Source: Mimachlamys varia (taxonomy: Eukaryota; Mollusca; Bivalvia; Pectinida; Pectinidae). Taken from it: a DNA stretch of 64,000 bases. Positions 13,632-24,790 of this stretch are shown here, piece by piece. The notes beneath the pieces were generated by a model, which had not been told where the DNA came from, did not search any database, and saw only the letters and a list, made by a program, of their open reading frames with translations. Each line of letters opens with the position of its first letter. The first letter of the stretch is position 1. Both the position numbers and the translations under genes were made by a program. The DNA lies in contig OX392532.1 of assembly GCA_947623455.1 (NCBI GenBank), positions 3,658,001 through 3,722,000 on the forward strand, written 5' to 3'.

Positions 13632-13985
13632 TCAGTAAAAGTACAAGAAAAAAGACCAGATGTTCCAGAAAAATAAGTGTCTTCTGATTCATTGACGACA
13701 TCCGCCATGTCAAACGTGGTCAAATTCAAATAAATGTCAAGACCTCAAAGTGAGAACCGAGTCACCATTCTCAATCACAACACGTAAGCACACAATAAGC
13801 ATACTCAAAAACGTCAACCTTCATATAATCCAAAGATACAAAACATTTCCCAAGGAGTCAGATGCCGACCATAAAACTTGCTTATAGTTATGGTCAACCT
13901 GCGTCTCTCGAATCGTGCAGTAAGTTTGTTTGTCAGCAGCCGACATAGATCACGAAAATTTCGATATCTAGAGCATGTCTAAGAT
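13632..13985 (-). mobile_element. Retroelement fragment B
   Basis: Same family as fragment A, minus strand. It retains the RT-distal motif (GRLLTNKL, then SKFYGRHLT in minus-strand translation near 13940-13860) and part of the 3' tail, but lacks the terminal bases. The upstream end has been drawn into a three-copy tandem repeat starting at 13948. Not functional. Confidence 0.75.
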
Positions 13986-14130
13986 AATAATATACATTAG
14001 TAGAGTATGATCACAAAAATTTCGATATCTAGAGCAAGTATAAGATAATAATATACATTAGTGGAGTATGATCACTGAAATCTCGATATCTAGAGCAAGT
14101 ATAAGATAATTATATATATTAGTAGAGTAT
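13948..14130. repeat. 61 bp tandem repeat, three copies, seeded in a retroelement remnant
   Basis: Three copies starting at 13948, 14009 and 14070, each beginning gatcac and carrying tcgatatctagagca, then ataatatacattag. The first half of the unit belongs to retroelement fragment B, where it matches the RT-coding region of the other copies. The array therefore arose by duplicating a segment that begins inside the relic. Confidence 0.9.
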
Positions 14131-14307
14131 GCCTTTAAAAGTTTTGCATTCGTCTTTGGCATATGCTGTTGTTATCAACTTTTTTATTTACAAACTTGCC
14201 TCGTGTATTCATTAACACGAGGACTCGACGAGTCTACATAACTTTATAATGACATTTAAACAGGATGCTACAGTACCAGGTGAGAAATAAGATACTAGCA
14301 CTGACTG
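14131..14307. other. Short spacer
   Basis: Single-copy DNA between two tandem arrays; no feature seen. Confidence 0.4.
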
Positions 14308-15941
14308 GGTAATCTCCACATCGCCATGGTTATATTATACACAACCACTAGGTCATCTCCACATCACCGTGGTTATATTATACACAACCACTAGGTCATC
14401 TCCATATCACCATGGTTATATTATACACAACCACTAGGTCATCTTCATATCACCATGGTTATATTATACACAACCACTAGGTCATCTCCATATCACCATG
14501 GTTATATTATACACAACCACTAGGTCATCTCCACATCACCATGGTTATATTATACACAACCACTAGGTCATCTCCATATCACCATGGTTATATTATACAC
14601 AACCACTAGGTCATCTCCACATCACCATGGTTATATTATACACAACCACTAGGTCATCTCCATATCACCATGGTTATATTATACACAACCACTAGGTCAT
14701 CTCCACATCACCATGGTTCTAATATACACAACCACTAGGTCATCTCCACATCACCATGGTTCTAATATACACAACCACTAGGTCATCTCCACATCACCAT
14801 GGTTCTAATATACACAACCACTAGGTCATCTCCACATCACTATGGTTGTATTATACACAACCACTAGGTCATATCCACATCACCATGGTTATATTATACA
14901 CAACCACTAGGTCATCTCCACATCACTGTGGTTATAATATACACAACCACTATGTCATCTCCATACCACCATGGTTATATTATACACAACCACTAGGTCA
15001 TCTCAATATCACCATGGTTATATTATACACAACCACTAGGTCATATCCACATCACCATGGTTATATTATACACAACCACTAGGTCATCTCCACATCACTG
15101 TGGTTATAATATACACAACCACTATGTCATCTCCATACCACCATGGTTATATTATACACAACCACTAGGTCATCTCCATATCACCATGGTTATATTATAC
15201 ACAACCACTAGGTCATCTCCACATCACCATGGTTCTAATATACACAACCACTAGGTCATCTCCACATCACCATGGTTCTAATATACACAACCACTAGGTC
15301 ATCTCCACATCACCATGGTTCTAATATACACAACCACTAGGTCATCTCCACATCACTATGGTTGTATTATACACAACCACTAGGTCATATCCACATCACC
15401 ATGGTTATATTATACACAACCACTAGGTCATCTCCACATCACTGTGGTTATAATATACACAACCACTATGTCATCTCCATACCACCATGGTTATATTATA
15501 CACAACCACTAGGTCATCTCCATATCACCATGGTTATATTATACACAACCACTAGGTCATCTCCACATCACCATGGTTCTAATATACACAACCACTACGT
15601 CATCTCCATATCACCATGGTTATATTATACACAACCACTAGGTCATCTCCATATCACCGTGGTTATATTATACACAACCACTAGGTCATCTCCACATCAC
15701 CATGGTTATATTATACACAACCACTAGGTCATCTCCACATCACCATGGTTATATTATACACAACCACTAGGTCATATCCACATCACCATGGTTATATTAT
15801 ACACAACCACTAGGTCATCTCCATATCACCATGGTTATATTATACACAACCACTAGGTCATATCCACATCACCATGGTTATATTATACACAACCGCTAGG
15901 TCATCTCCATTTCACAATGGTTATTTTATACACAACCGTTA
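14308..15941. repeat. 43 bp minisatellite
   Basis: About 38 copies of a 43 bp unit containing ggtcatctccacatcaccat, ggttatatta and tacacaaccacta. Each unit has the palindrome accatggt. A variant run (tatggttgta, then tcatatcc, then actgtggttataat) starts at 14841 and again at 15357, a higher-order period of 516 bp (12 units). A partial copy is offset by 172 bp (four units). Long open frames here are by-products of the repeat. Confidence 0.96.
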
Positions 15942-16083
15942 TACAAAACCTGTAAATCAAAATAATACATCAAACTATGAATGTTAAACCAGGCAAGTAT
16001 AATATTACTGATTAAGAAAGTTTGGCTATGTTTCTGCTTCTACATAAGTCTAGAACATTTCACCTCCCACTTTTTGGCCACCA
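15942..16083. other. Sequence upstream of the hammerhead motif
   Basis: No gene. The part just left of the ribozyme motif (acatttcacctcccac) weakly resembles the sequence left of the related motif at 39.7 kb, so a longer repeat may start here. Confidence 0.35.
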
Positions 16084-16127
16084 GCATCACTGATGAGTAT
16101 TAGAAGGACGAAACAGATGTATGATGC
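16084..16127 (+). ncRNA. Hammerhead ribozyme motif, type I, intact core
   Basis: The 44 bases hold all invariant hammerhead parts in order: stem I left arm gcatca, core CTGATGA (16090-16096), stem II with loop AGA (16097-16109, one A-G mismatch), core GAAA (16110-16113), a very short stem III (cagatg), the cleavage triplet GTA (16119-16121) and the stem I right arm tgatgc, which pairs perfectly with the left arm. Predicted cut is after A16121. Short-stem-III type I hammerheads are known from animal retrozymes and Penelope-like elements, where they act as dimers. Activity of a single copy is not assured because stem III is minimal and imperfect. Confidence 0.75.
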
Positions 16128-17316
16128 AGTTTAATTACATTTTTTGGCATACTGTATGTATTACTAAATTTAAAAGGTGCAGCATGTGTGAGTGTGTTAC
16201 GTCATCTTTTTGAGGACAGTTGCACTCGTTGCATTGTATTTGGTTCTTACTACGCATTTCCAATGTATAGTCTCATTATAGTATAGAAGTTACGCGATTC
16301 TGTAAATAACTAGGAAATAAACGTCACAGCTGAAGATAGAGATTAGCCAGTAACAGATCTGTAGACATACTTACGAATCAATCAGTCGGTCCCTCAGTAC
16401 TGAAGGATATACCTTGTATATATAGAAGACATGACTCACATGTCATGTGATACAATACCAAGGTTTTACGTGCAATGCAACAGTTTATGTAGCATGTTTT
16501 ATTACGGGACAAGGAAACCTTTCTAGACGGTTCTAATATCGCAGTAAGCACACGCAAATATATTGTCCAATGAACGCCAAACTGACTACTAAATGTACTT
16601 ACATCTGCGAAATAAATAGATGCACAACGAACGAGCAATCTGTTTCCAGTGTTTCGTTAAAATGGCCAGTGTAATATATCATAGCTTTGTCTACGGGATC
16701 GGAACACATAATTTCTAAATTATGAAGACAGGAGAGGGTTTCACTATTCGTTTAGGCTAATTTTGATCCGTTCTCAAACATGTAATTTATTTGAGATTTT
16801 AATTAGAACATGGTCCCCGTATAGTATAGTAATTTGCCTTCTCTAGAAAACAGACGCCAATATTTACATCTTTGTTTCTTTTATAAATGTGTTCATTGTC
16901 TGTTTGACTGTTCATATCTTGTATAAAAGATTTGCGTTTAGCTCCAAGAAAATGTTTACGATCCTCTGTATATTTGCTATTTAGCTGTCCTCATAGTAGG
17001 CTAAATGTTAGAAAATTAAGTTCTTTTAATTGTGTAATTAGAACTTTCAACCGAATTACTAGTTCTTTTGACTGTATATTTGAGTGTACTCTGTCGTCAT
17101 TTAAATCACGCCTACAGGCAGTATATGTTTTAAATAATTCCATGTTTAGGTACTACATACCATACTTTACTATTATCAATCTTATACATTAATTGCATGT
17201 TCTTATCCGTGATAGTTTACTATACCTTTTAATCATTGTTATCAAATGTGTAATTTGACCCGTGAGTCTGTTGAATTGAATCCAATAGATAAATAAATAA
17301 AACCAATAAATATTTA
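16128..17316. other. Spacer, possible LINE 3' end
   Basis: Bases just right of the ribozyme (atgatgcagtttaattac, then ggcata) resemble those right of the 39.7 kb relative, so they probably belong to the same repeat. Further right, 16930-17300 is an open stretch followed by a tail of taaataaataaa near 17287, which could be the decayed 3' end of a non-LTR retrotransposon; this is weak. A lone copy of the aacatggtccccgta word of the next array lies at 16807. Confidence 0.3.
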
Positions 17317-17600
17317 TACTAATAAAACATGGTCCTCGTAGTTAATTAATACTAATTAAAACATGGTCCCCGTAGTTAATTAATACTAATTAAAACATGG
17401 TCCCCGTATATTAATTATGCTCATTAAAGCATGGTTCCCATAGATTATTTATACTAATTAAAATATGGTCCCAGTAGATTAGTTATACTTATTTAAACAT
17501 GGTCCCGTAGATTATTTATACTAATTAAAATATGGTCCCAGTAGATTAATTATACTAATTTAAACATGGTCCCCATAGAGTATTTATATTAATTAAAACT
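17317..17600. repeat. About 36 bp degenerate minisatellite
   Basis: Eight imperfect copies with the words aacatggtccccgta and taatactaatt. The units differ by several substitutions and small indels, so this array is older or less homogenised than its neighbours. Confidence 0.85.
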
Positions 17601-18359
17601 CGAAAAGAAATTCGGAAGTTCGATGGTGCTAATTGAATTTTAAAATGAAATAATGCCTTTATATTTGATGGTTATCTGTTGTTCGTGGATTTTGAGGAAT
17701 TTTGTTATCGCTTTTAACACGCAAAATACAGTGATTAATTTTCCGACAGAACAGTGTAGCAACACCTTCAGAGATATAACAAAGAGACATGTCACGATCT
17801 ATTACTGGGCACGAGAAAAGGGGGATTGATATTTGAACCATAATCGCTCCTGTTACATCACAAATAATCTAATCTGATTAATATCGGATTCACACTTCGG
17901 TACTTGTACTTAAACTCTCAAGTGTGATGGTATTTCAGATTGTAAGCGACATCATATTGCATTCTCTCAATTACTTCTCGGTCAATTTGCTAATACTTTA
18001 ACAAAAGTGTCAAAGTTGTTGGTTAGGTCATCAATTTCTAATTTAATTCCAAATTTCACTGTAAATAATTGAATCGTTAATTCCAAAACGGCAAAGCATT
18101 TGTAAACAGTATAAATTTGTTCTAATCATTCAAATGTATAGCAATATACAACCTATGTGTTACAAACTACAGTAGTAAGTTATATATCGGTATTAGGGAT
18201 ACTTGTTGGTTTAATAGTTAACGGGCAGCAGTCATGTTAATTGCTGGAATCATTTAAGGATGGCCTTCCGGTGTTTGCAATGCGAGTATGTGTTGAGAGC
18301 TTGTGTAATTGGGAGTCTCCTGTATGTACGAGTAAGTCTCCATGCGATGGTCCGGATCT
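17601..18359. other. Non-coding spacer
   Basis: No supported gene or repeat. Confidence 0.4.
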
Positions 18360-18600
18360 GTTGCCGATTCAAAGTGTAACATTGTACCACACTGAAGCAT
18401 ACAGCCGAAGGCTCCCAGCAGAACGCATTATACCGAAACAACGGGTGAAACAATCGTTCCACTCCCATGATGCTGAGCGTCAGTCAGAGAATGGTAACTA
18501 CCATTTTTAAGACTCTCCCATAGCCTTACTCACAGGTGCGAATGCTCAACCATAGGCCAAAAAAGAAAGTGAAAGTTGATTAGAAGGAAGAGAAAAGATA
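18360..18600. mobile_element. SINE-like repeat, copy 1
   Basis: The segment gttccactcc..atgctgagcgtc..agtaactacc..gactct..atagcctt is shared, in opposite orientation, with 24425-24610. Near 18540-18575 the complement strand reads tggcctatggttgagcatt, which resembles a tRNA A-box region, so a tRNA-derived SINE is the likeliest explanation. Further right a short inverted repeat (gcaggta / tacctgc) lies at 18646-18673. Confidence 0.5.
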
Positions 18601-18773
18601 AGATCCCAAAATTTAGGCGCCTCTTACGATCATGCAATGGGGGCAGCAGGTACAATTCTTACGCCTTACCTGCAGGGTAAATTCAAGCCTACCTAAGATG
18701 TTAGGATGGATATTCAAATATAACGTATGACAGTATAAACTTTATATCAACAAACTCTACATACAGGTACCAG
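18601..18773. other. Short spacer
   Basis: Single-copy sequence leading into the CpG-rich array. Nothing else seen. Confidence 0.4.
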
Positions 18774-20267
18774 CGTGATCGGAGGGTGATATACGTTACG
18801 ATGTAACGGTGCCATTACAACGTGATCGGGGGGTGATATACGTTACGGTGTAACGACGCCATTACAACGTGATCGGAGGGTGATATACGTTACGATGTAA
18901 CGGCGCCATTACAACGTGATCGGAGGGTGATATACGTTACGGTGTAACGGCGCCATTACAAGGTGATCGGAGGGTGATATACGTTACGGTGTAACGGCGC
19001 CATTACAGCGTGATCGGAGGGTGATATACGTTACGGTGTAACGGCGCCATTACAACGTGAACGGAGGGTGATATACGTTACGGTGTAACGGCCCCATTAC
19101 AACGTGATCGGAGGGTGATATACGTTACGGTGTAACGACGCCATTACAACGTGATCGGAGGGTGATATACGTTACGGTGTAACGGCGCCATTACAGCGTG
19201 ATCGGAGGGTGATATACGTTACGGTGTAACGGCGCCATTACAACGTGATCGGAGGGTGATATACGTTACGGTGTAACGGCGCCATTACAACGTGATCGGA
19301 GGGTGATATACGTTACGGTGTAACGGCGCCATTACAACGTGATCGGAGGGTGATATACGTTACGGTGTAACGGCCCCATTACAACGTGATCGGAGGTTGA
19401 TATACGTCACGGTGTAACGACGCCATTACAGCGTGATCGGAGGGTGATATACGTTACGGTGTAACGGCGCCATTATAACGTGATCGGAGTGTGATATACG
19501 TTACGGCGTAACGGCCCCATTACAACGTGATCGGAGGGTGATATACGTTACGATGTAACGACGCCTTTACAACGTGATCGGAGGGTGATATACGTTACGG
19601 TGTAACGACGCCATTACAATGTGATCGGAGGGTGATATACGTTACGGTGTAACGACGCCATTACAACGTGATCGGAGGGTGATATACGTTACGGTGTAAC
19701 GGCGCCATTATAAAGTGATCGGAGGGTGATACACGTTACGGTGTAACGACGCTATTACAACGTGATCGGAGGGTGATATACGTCACGGTGTAACGGCCCC
19801 ATTACAACGTGATCGGAGGGTGATATACGTTACGGTGTAACGGCCCCATTACAACGTGATCGGAGGGTGATATACGTTACGGTGTAACGGCGCCATTACA
19901 ACGTGATCGGAGGGTGATACACGTTACGGTGTAACGGCGCCATTACAGCGTGATCGGAGGGTGATATACGTTACGGTGTAACGGCGCCATTACAACGTGA
20001 TCGTAGGGTGATATACGTTACGGTGTAACGACGCCATTACAATGTGATCGGAGGGTGATATACGTTACGGTGTAACGACGCCATTACAATGTGATCGGAG
20101 GGTGATATACGTTACGGTGTAACGACCCCATTACAAGGTGATCGGAGGGTGATATACGTTACGGTGTAACGACGTCATTACAACGTGATCGGAGGGTGAT
20201 ATACGTTACGGTGTAACGACGCCATTACAACGTGATCGGAGGGTGATATACGTTACGGTGTAACGGC
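18774..20267. repeat. 47 bp CpG-rich minisatellite
   Basis: About 32 copies of a 47 bp unit containing cgtgatcggagggtgatata, cgttacggtgtaacg and gcgccattac. Each unit carries about six CpG dinucleotides and a hairpin dyad, CGTTAC-ggt-GTAACG. The CpG density contrasts sharply with the AT-rich surroundings. The right end is fused within a unit to the interior of a mariner transposase gene. Confidence 0.96.
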
Positions 20268-20820
20268 ATTGAAAAGTTTTTATCTCAGCCACAATAGCTC
20301 TTCAAATCCAGCTATTCAAATCCCGGTGCCAAAAGGCAGAACGGTCACGGGCAAGTTCTATAAAAACGTTGTTCTGAGAAAGTTGAAGAACTACTACAAA
20401 AGTCGCCGCCCCAAAACAGGTCTTAAGTATGTCCGACTTTTGCATGATAATGCACCCGATCACAAGGCACGTATTGTGACTGACTTTTTGGAGTCAGAGA
20501 AGGTTACCGTCCTTCCGCACCCTCCGTATTCACCAGACTTGGCCCCCTGCGACTATTTTCTCTTTCCAAAACTTAAATATCATTAACTGGAAGGAGATAC
20601 AATTCGAGAAATGCCCTTGGATCTGCTGTTTATCAGTGTCTGATGGGTGTACCCATTGAAGAGTATGAAAAATGCTTCCAAAAATGGATTGACCGGCTAA
20701 AAAGGTGTGTTCTGGCTGGCGGAGAGTATTTTGAAGGGCAGAGCAAATTAAAATGAACAAAAGCACTTCCGCTATATGAGCACCGATGCAAGTGACATTA
20801 TTTTTGGAACACTCCTCGTA
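20268..20820 (+). pseudogene. Mariner transposase relic 1, C-terminal half with 3' terminal repeat
   Basis: Translation gives a mariner-type DDE transposase from PKGRTVTGKFYKN through SRRPKTGL to the second catalytic Asp in LLHDNAP (codon at 20446) and the third in APCDYFLFP (codon at 20551), with 34 residues between them: the DD34D spacing of mariner. A frameshift near 20583 puts a stop in frame; in the next frame the protein continues (ALGSAVYQCLMGVP, then GGEYFEGQ) to a stop at 20754. The 3' end, with ggaacactcctcgta at 20806-20820, looks like a mariner inverted terminal repeat. The N-terminal half, including the first catalytic Asp, is missing and replaced by the minisatellite. Dead element. 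Confidence 0.9.
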
Positions 20821-23144
20821 CATTCAACACTTTGCACTCATACATTTTTCGATTTGAAGTTGTGATATGGTACATCTTGTATATGTACAGAAGTATCTTG
20901 TTTGGTTGAATTTGATATAAGAATATATATTTGGATGATTGCTGGTCTGTTGTTCAAATGTTTACGATAGCTCATGACCACAACACCGGATGTCCGCTTC
21001 AGTGTAGTGTTACAAGAAGTATATAATAAGCGGTTATTGAACATTCTACTAAAATGTTTATCGAAATGTATTGAAAAAAGTTATATGGTTATTGCACCTT
21101 TTGTAAGTTTAATAAATATTTTAGATTGAAAATTTATCTAAATGAAATTATTTTTTTATTGCCGCATTTAAAAAAAAATTCTTGCTTTTTTATCTTGATT
21201 TTTTTTGCAATATTTCAGAGAGTGTTGCTGGGTGCCACACCACCTGAGAGCTGACGCAGGCTATACCACTCTAACTGGACCCTCTACTCCCGACACCTCC
21301 TAGCGTTCGATGCTTCTGATACCATTCCTCGGTTGGAGCGCTGCCCAAACAGCGTTCGATACAGCCTACTTTTCAGAGACGACTACGATTTGTTAGTGTT
21401 GTATCAGAGGTGTCAGCACGCCACGTGCACCGATTGCAGTGAGTAGACAAACCGCCAATTACACTGTACAAGTGCTGCTACACGGAGGTCTGGGACTGCC
21501 ATTACGGGACGTCAGCTTCGTAACTGTTATACAATAAGGACTGGCGATATGAAATAGTATTAGATTGCACCATTCAATCGAGTTAGTATCATCACACATG
21601 TGGACATATCATCACACGTGGACATATACGCGATGACTTACACAGCCGTCAGTCACCTTAATGAGGAGGAGTACGTACAGCCTAGCTCCTAGTGACGGAC
21701 GCCTTGCTCCTAGTGATGGACGTCCGTACCCAGTTGATGATGGACTAACTTGATTAGCGTGGACACTCAGTCAGTAATCGAATCACTAGCGGCTAAGGAC
21801 CACTATCAACAGGACATGTTACGTCCGCTTTGATTTAGGAGATGTAAGTTTTGGCGCCAATACATTTTTATAAAGTGTGTAAAAGGAACTAACCTACATG
21901 TTGGTAACATTAGTGATGACAAGTTGTCAAACATTACCATTATTTATCATGTCCGTATGTTTATAAATGGCAGAGACATACGTCCGAACAGTGAACAACA
22001 TTCCGTGTTATGTTTTATTTTAGATAACTGATTCCATGTTGTTTAATTATGATACTTCACGAGAACGACTTTTGATAGAGACGACTTTTGCATATGAAAA
22101 ACAAACGTATATTGGCACCTGGTATTAAAATAAGTGAACACGTGAAAGATTTAAAGGTCACACATGCGCTGGAACCCAAAGGATGTACTGCTAAGATCGA
22201 TGCGATATTTTCACCTGATAGACAGACAGGATTCCTGTGATTAAATATTCCCTGTGTTAATGAAAGTTTTACGATAGAACAAAACATGCTATCGTTAAGA
22301 CATGCCATGTTTTATGTAGAGTGAAAGTCTATCTCTTCATCCTCAGCTTTGAAAGATATATCATCATTGTTTTGTCGATATAAACCACGCGGTGAAATCA
22401 ACGTCCCTCGCGTGTTTGGGATCCAGATCAAGTTTACCTCCTGTTGAATACAGCAATGGAATTTAACACACGAGTTTGCATAAACGAAGCCTTATCTGTG
22501 CGGATGTAATGCTCTGTAACAGTTGCGGTTAGACGCTAAGCTTGTTTCGGTGGCTTACGGTAAGTCCACGCCGTTTTACATCACTGAGTAATCTTCCTTC
22601 TCATGCTTAAGTTGGACGATAAATCAGTAATCGTCAGCGCCCTCACAGCACGCGTGCGTCTTTAACCACGCAATTCATCACCCAGAGCTGATGTGTGGAT
22701 GGATGCTATTGTTGGTACCGACGACAGAGTCTCGGCGAGATCTTACCGTCGTGTGTAGAATATGGCAGCATTTGGACAGCACTGGTTTACACCTTCCAAC
22801 AAATCTTCACGGGTTGTCGTACAATCGGATGTAAACGTCACCCAAATATAGAAACAATTGTGCCGATTTCCTCTCCAGACTTAATAGCTGGCATTGCTTC
22901 ATATTCATCATTCCGATTTTATTTTTCTCTGATAAATTCTTGAAAAAGGAGGTAAAAACGTTTTTGAATTTAGATACTGCTTGGCTAGTGAAAATGTGAG
23001 ATACTTCTCGAGACAACAAGTAACTTTGTGGGGTCGCGTATCGTCGTACGTCAACGCCCGGATATGTTTCTTTACTGTTGCTTAAGTATCCTGCTGTGGT
23101 TGTAATAGCATAGTGAACCAGAGTAATTACCTACCATAACCAAA
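20821..23144. other. Spacer and presumptive upstream region of the UNC93-like gene
   Basis: No protein-coding frame is recognised. A tttcag at about 21218 followed by GC-richer sequence could mark a 5' untranslated exon, but nothing confirms it. The last part should hold the leader and possibly the promoter. An in-frame TAA lies at 23124-23126. I see no convincing TATA box at a useful distance. Confidence 0.35.
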
Positions 23145-24212
23145 ATGGCGTCGGACACAGAGATAACAAAGGAGAAGATGATTGTAGATCCCCTGGCCCA
23201 CGGGCACACGAACGTGATGTCACTGATGGGAGGTGGCGGGGCGGAATACAACAAGGGGAGGAGGAGGAGCACGATCCATTCGTACACCCTCACGAGTTAC
23301 CATACTCTCCCAAACGACCCCGCCACCATGAAAGCCGTGAGAGATATGAGCGAAACCAAAGCCCTTAAAAATGTCATTGTCCTCGGCTTCGCCTTCATGT
23401 TTATATTCACAGCGTTCATTTCCTTACAGGGACTACAGAGCACCATGAACTGGGAGGGTGGTGTAGGGGTTGTCTCCCTTAGTAGCATGTACCTTACCAC
23501 CATTCTTTCTTGTATCGTCGCACCATTTATCATCAAGAAACTAACAACCAAGTGGACAATGGTCATGTCGTTCATTTTCTTCACGGGATATTTCGCAGGA
23601 AATTTTCATCCTGAACATTACATGTTGCTTCCGTTGGGAGTGGTGCTCGGGTGTTTGGCCGGTCCGATGTGGAGTGCACAGGCAACTTCCATAACCACCA
23701 TCGCACTTGCGTACGCTGAGCATTCCCATATCCAGGATCAGGATGTAGTGATAAACAAGTTCATGGGGATATTCTGTGGGCTGTACAGGACAAGTAATAT
23801 ATGGGGGAATCTCATAACCACCCTGGTCATGTCTCAGAACAAGACTTTCTCCAACACATTTCAGTATTACAACACGTCAACTAACTTTACGTGCGGTTCG
23901 ACCTATTGTCTGATAGAGGAAGGGATGGAGGATCAGGCCCGGTACTCCGCCGATACTATAACTATCATTCCAGAGAGTACCCGGATCATGCTGCTGAGTA
24001 TATATCTGGGGTGTGGGGTGATGGGTGTGGTGATTCTCATCTCGTTGATGGATCAGTGCGACCAGAACAAGGATGACAGCGAGAACCTTACGTCCAAGGA
24101 GTTATGCTTAGCCACATTGGAGATGCTGAAGGATTCCAAATGTCAGCTCTTGGCACTGATGGTGGTGTTCGTGGGTCTAGAGCAAGGTTTCATGTTCGGC
24201 GACTTCACCAAG
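23145..24212 (+). CDS. UNC93-family multispanning membrane protein, first coding exon
   Basis: The exon encodes 356 residues of an UNC93-like protein of the major facilitator fold. The start is chosen because ATG 23145 sits in a good context (aaaATGg) and an in-frame TAA lies 21 bases upstream. Residues 1-75 are a polar, probably cytoplasmic tail. Hydrophobic segments lie at about 76-98 (FAFMFIFTAFISLQGLQST, the typical UNC93 first helix), 108-130, 138-155, 160-182 (GPMWSAQATSIT), 205-228 and 280-302, with a seventh beginning near 333. The loop between helices 5 and 6 has N-glycosylation sequons at N232, N243 and N247 and the paired cysteines of CGSTYC (250-255), as in UNC93A-type proteins. 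The exon ends after GDFTK at a GTAAGT donor in phase 0, so helices 7-12 must be encoded elsewhere. The family includes potassium-channel regulators and Toll-receptor chaperones; which role this member has cannot be told. Confidence 0.9.
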
Positions 24213-24218
24213 GTAAGT
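24213..24218 (+). other. Splice donor of the UNC93-like exon
   Basis: AAG followed by GTAAGT matches the consensus donor. The frame would run on only nine codons before a stop, and sequence similarity to the family stops at this point, so splicing is the best reading. Confidence 0.85.
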
Positions 24219-24335
24219 GTCTTTAACTATACCATTTGTTAGATCCCACTGCCCTGCAGGTAAGGTGCAAGAATTGAACACGCTGCCCCCATTGCGATCA
24301 TATCATTTCCGTTCTCTCTAAACAGATTTCTCCTT

Positions 24336-24397
24336 CCTAAAAAATAGAGAATACTGAAGCGTCCAACAAAACCATAATCGGAACTCAAAATCGATTT
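24336..24397 (-). mobile_element. Retroelement 3' end fragment
   Basis: A short piece of about 60 bases with the family 3' terminus: taaaaaatagagaatactga at the left, then aaaaccataatc and actcaaaatcgattta. It is an extreme 5' truncation of the same family as fragments A-H. It lies in the presumed first intron of the UNC93-like gene. Confidence 0.75.
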
Positions 24398-24424
24398 AGC
24401 TGTCTCCCTTGACACTACCTTGCT

Positions 24425-24610
24425 TTTTACCTTTAGTTCAGCGTCCTTCCATGTGAGGAAGGCTATGGGTTCTATCCCAAAGCCGAGACGTACCAGAGTC
24501 TCTAACAATGGTACACTTGTAGTTACTACTCCCTGATGGACGCTCAGCATTATCGGAGTGGAACGGCTGGTTCAACCGATGTCAGTATAGTATGACTGGG
24601 TGTGGTGTTC
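24425..24610. mobile_element. SINE-like repeat, copy 2
   Basis: Inverted relative of the repeat at 18360-18600. The complement of this segment gives gttccactcc, atgctgagcgtc, agtaactac, gagactct and catagccttcctcac in the same order as copy 1. No coding capacity is supported despite an open frame on the minus strand. Confidence 0.5.
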
Positions 24611-24655
24611 TGTGGTAGCACTTTAAATCGGCAAAAATTCCAGACTATCGTAAGG

Positions 24656-24790
24656 AGCCTTACACGACATAACACAGTCTCCCAAATACATACGCACCCA
24701 ACACGCATCTGCGTCGCTTACACCAGGAGGCCGTCCTTAAATGACTCTGGCTGTTAATAGGACGTAAATCAATCAAACCAAACCTAACAA
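24656..24790. mobile_element. SINE-like 3' tail
   Basis: The segment ends gctgttaataggacgtaaat followed by caatcaaaccaaacc. The first 17 bases are shared with a fragment near 3940. Word composition fits the tail of an invertebrate SINE, but no tRNA-like head is obvious here, so this may be a truncated copy. Confidence 0.4.
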
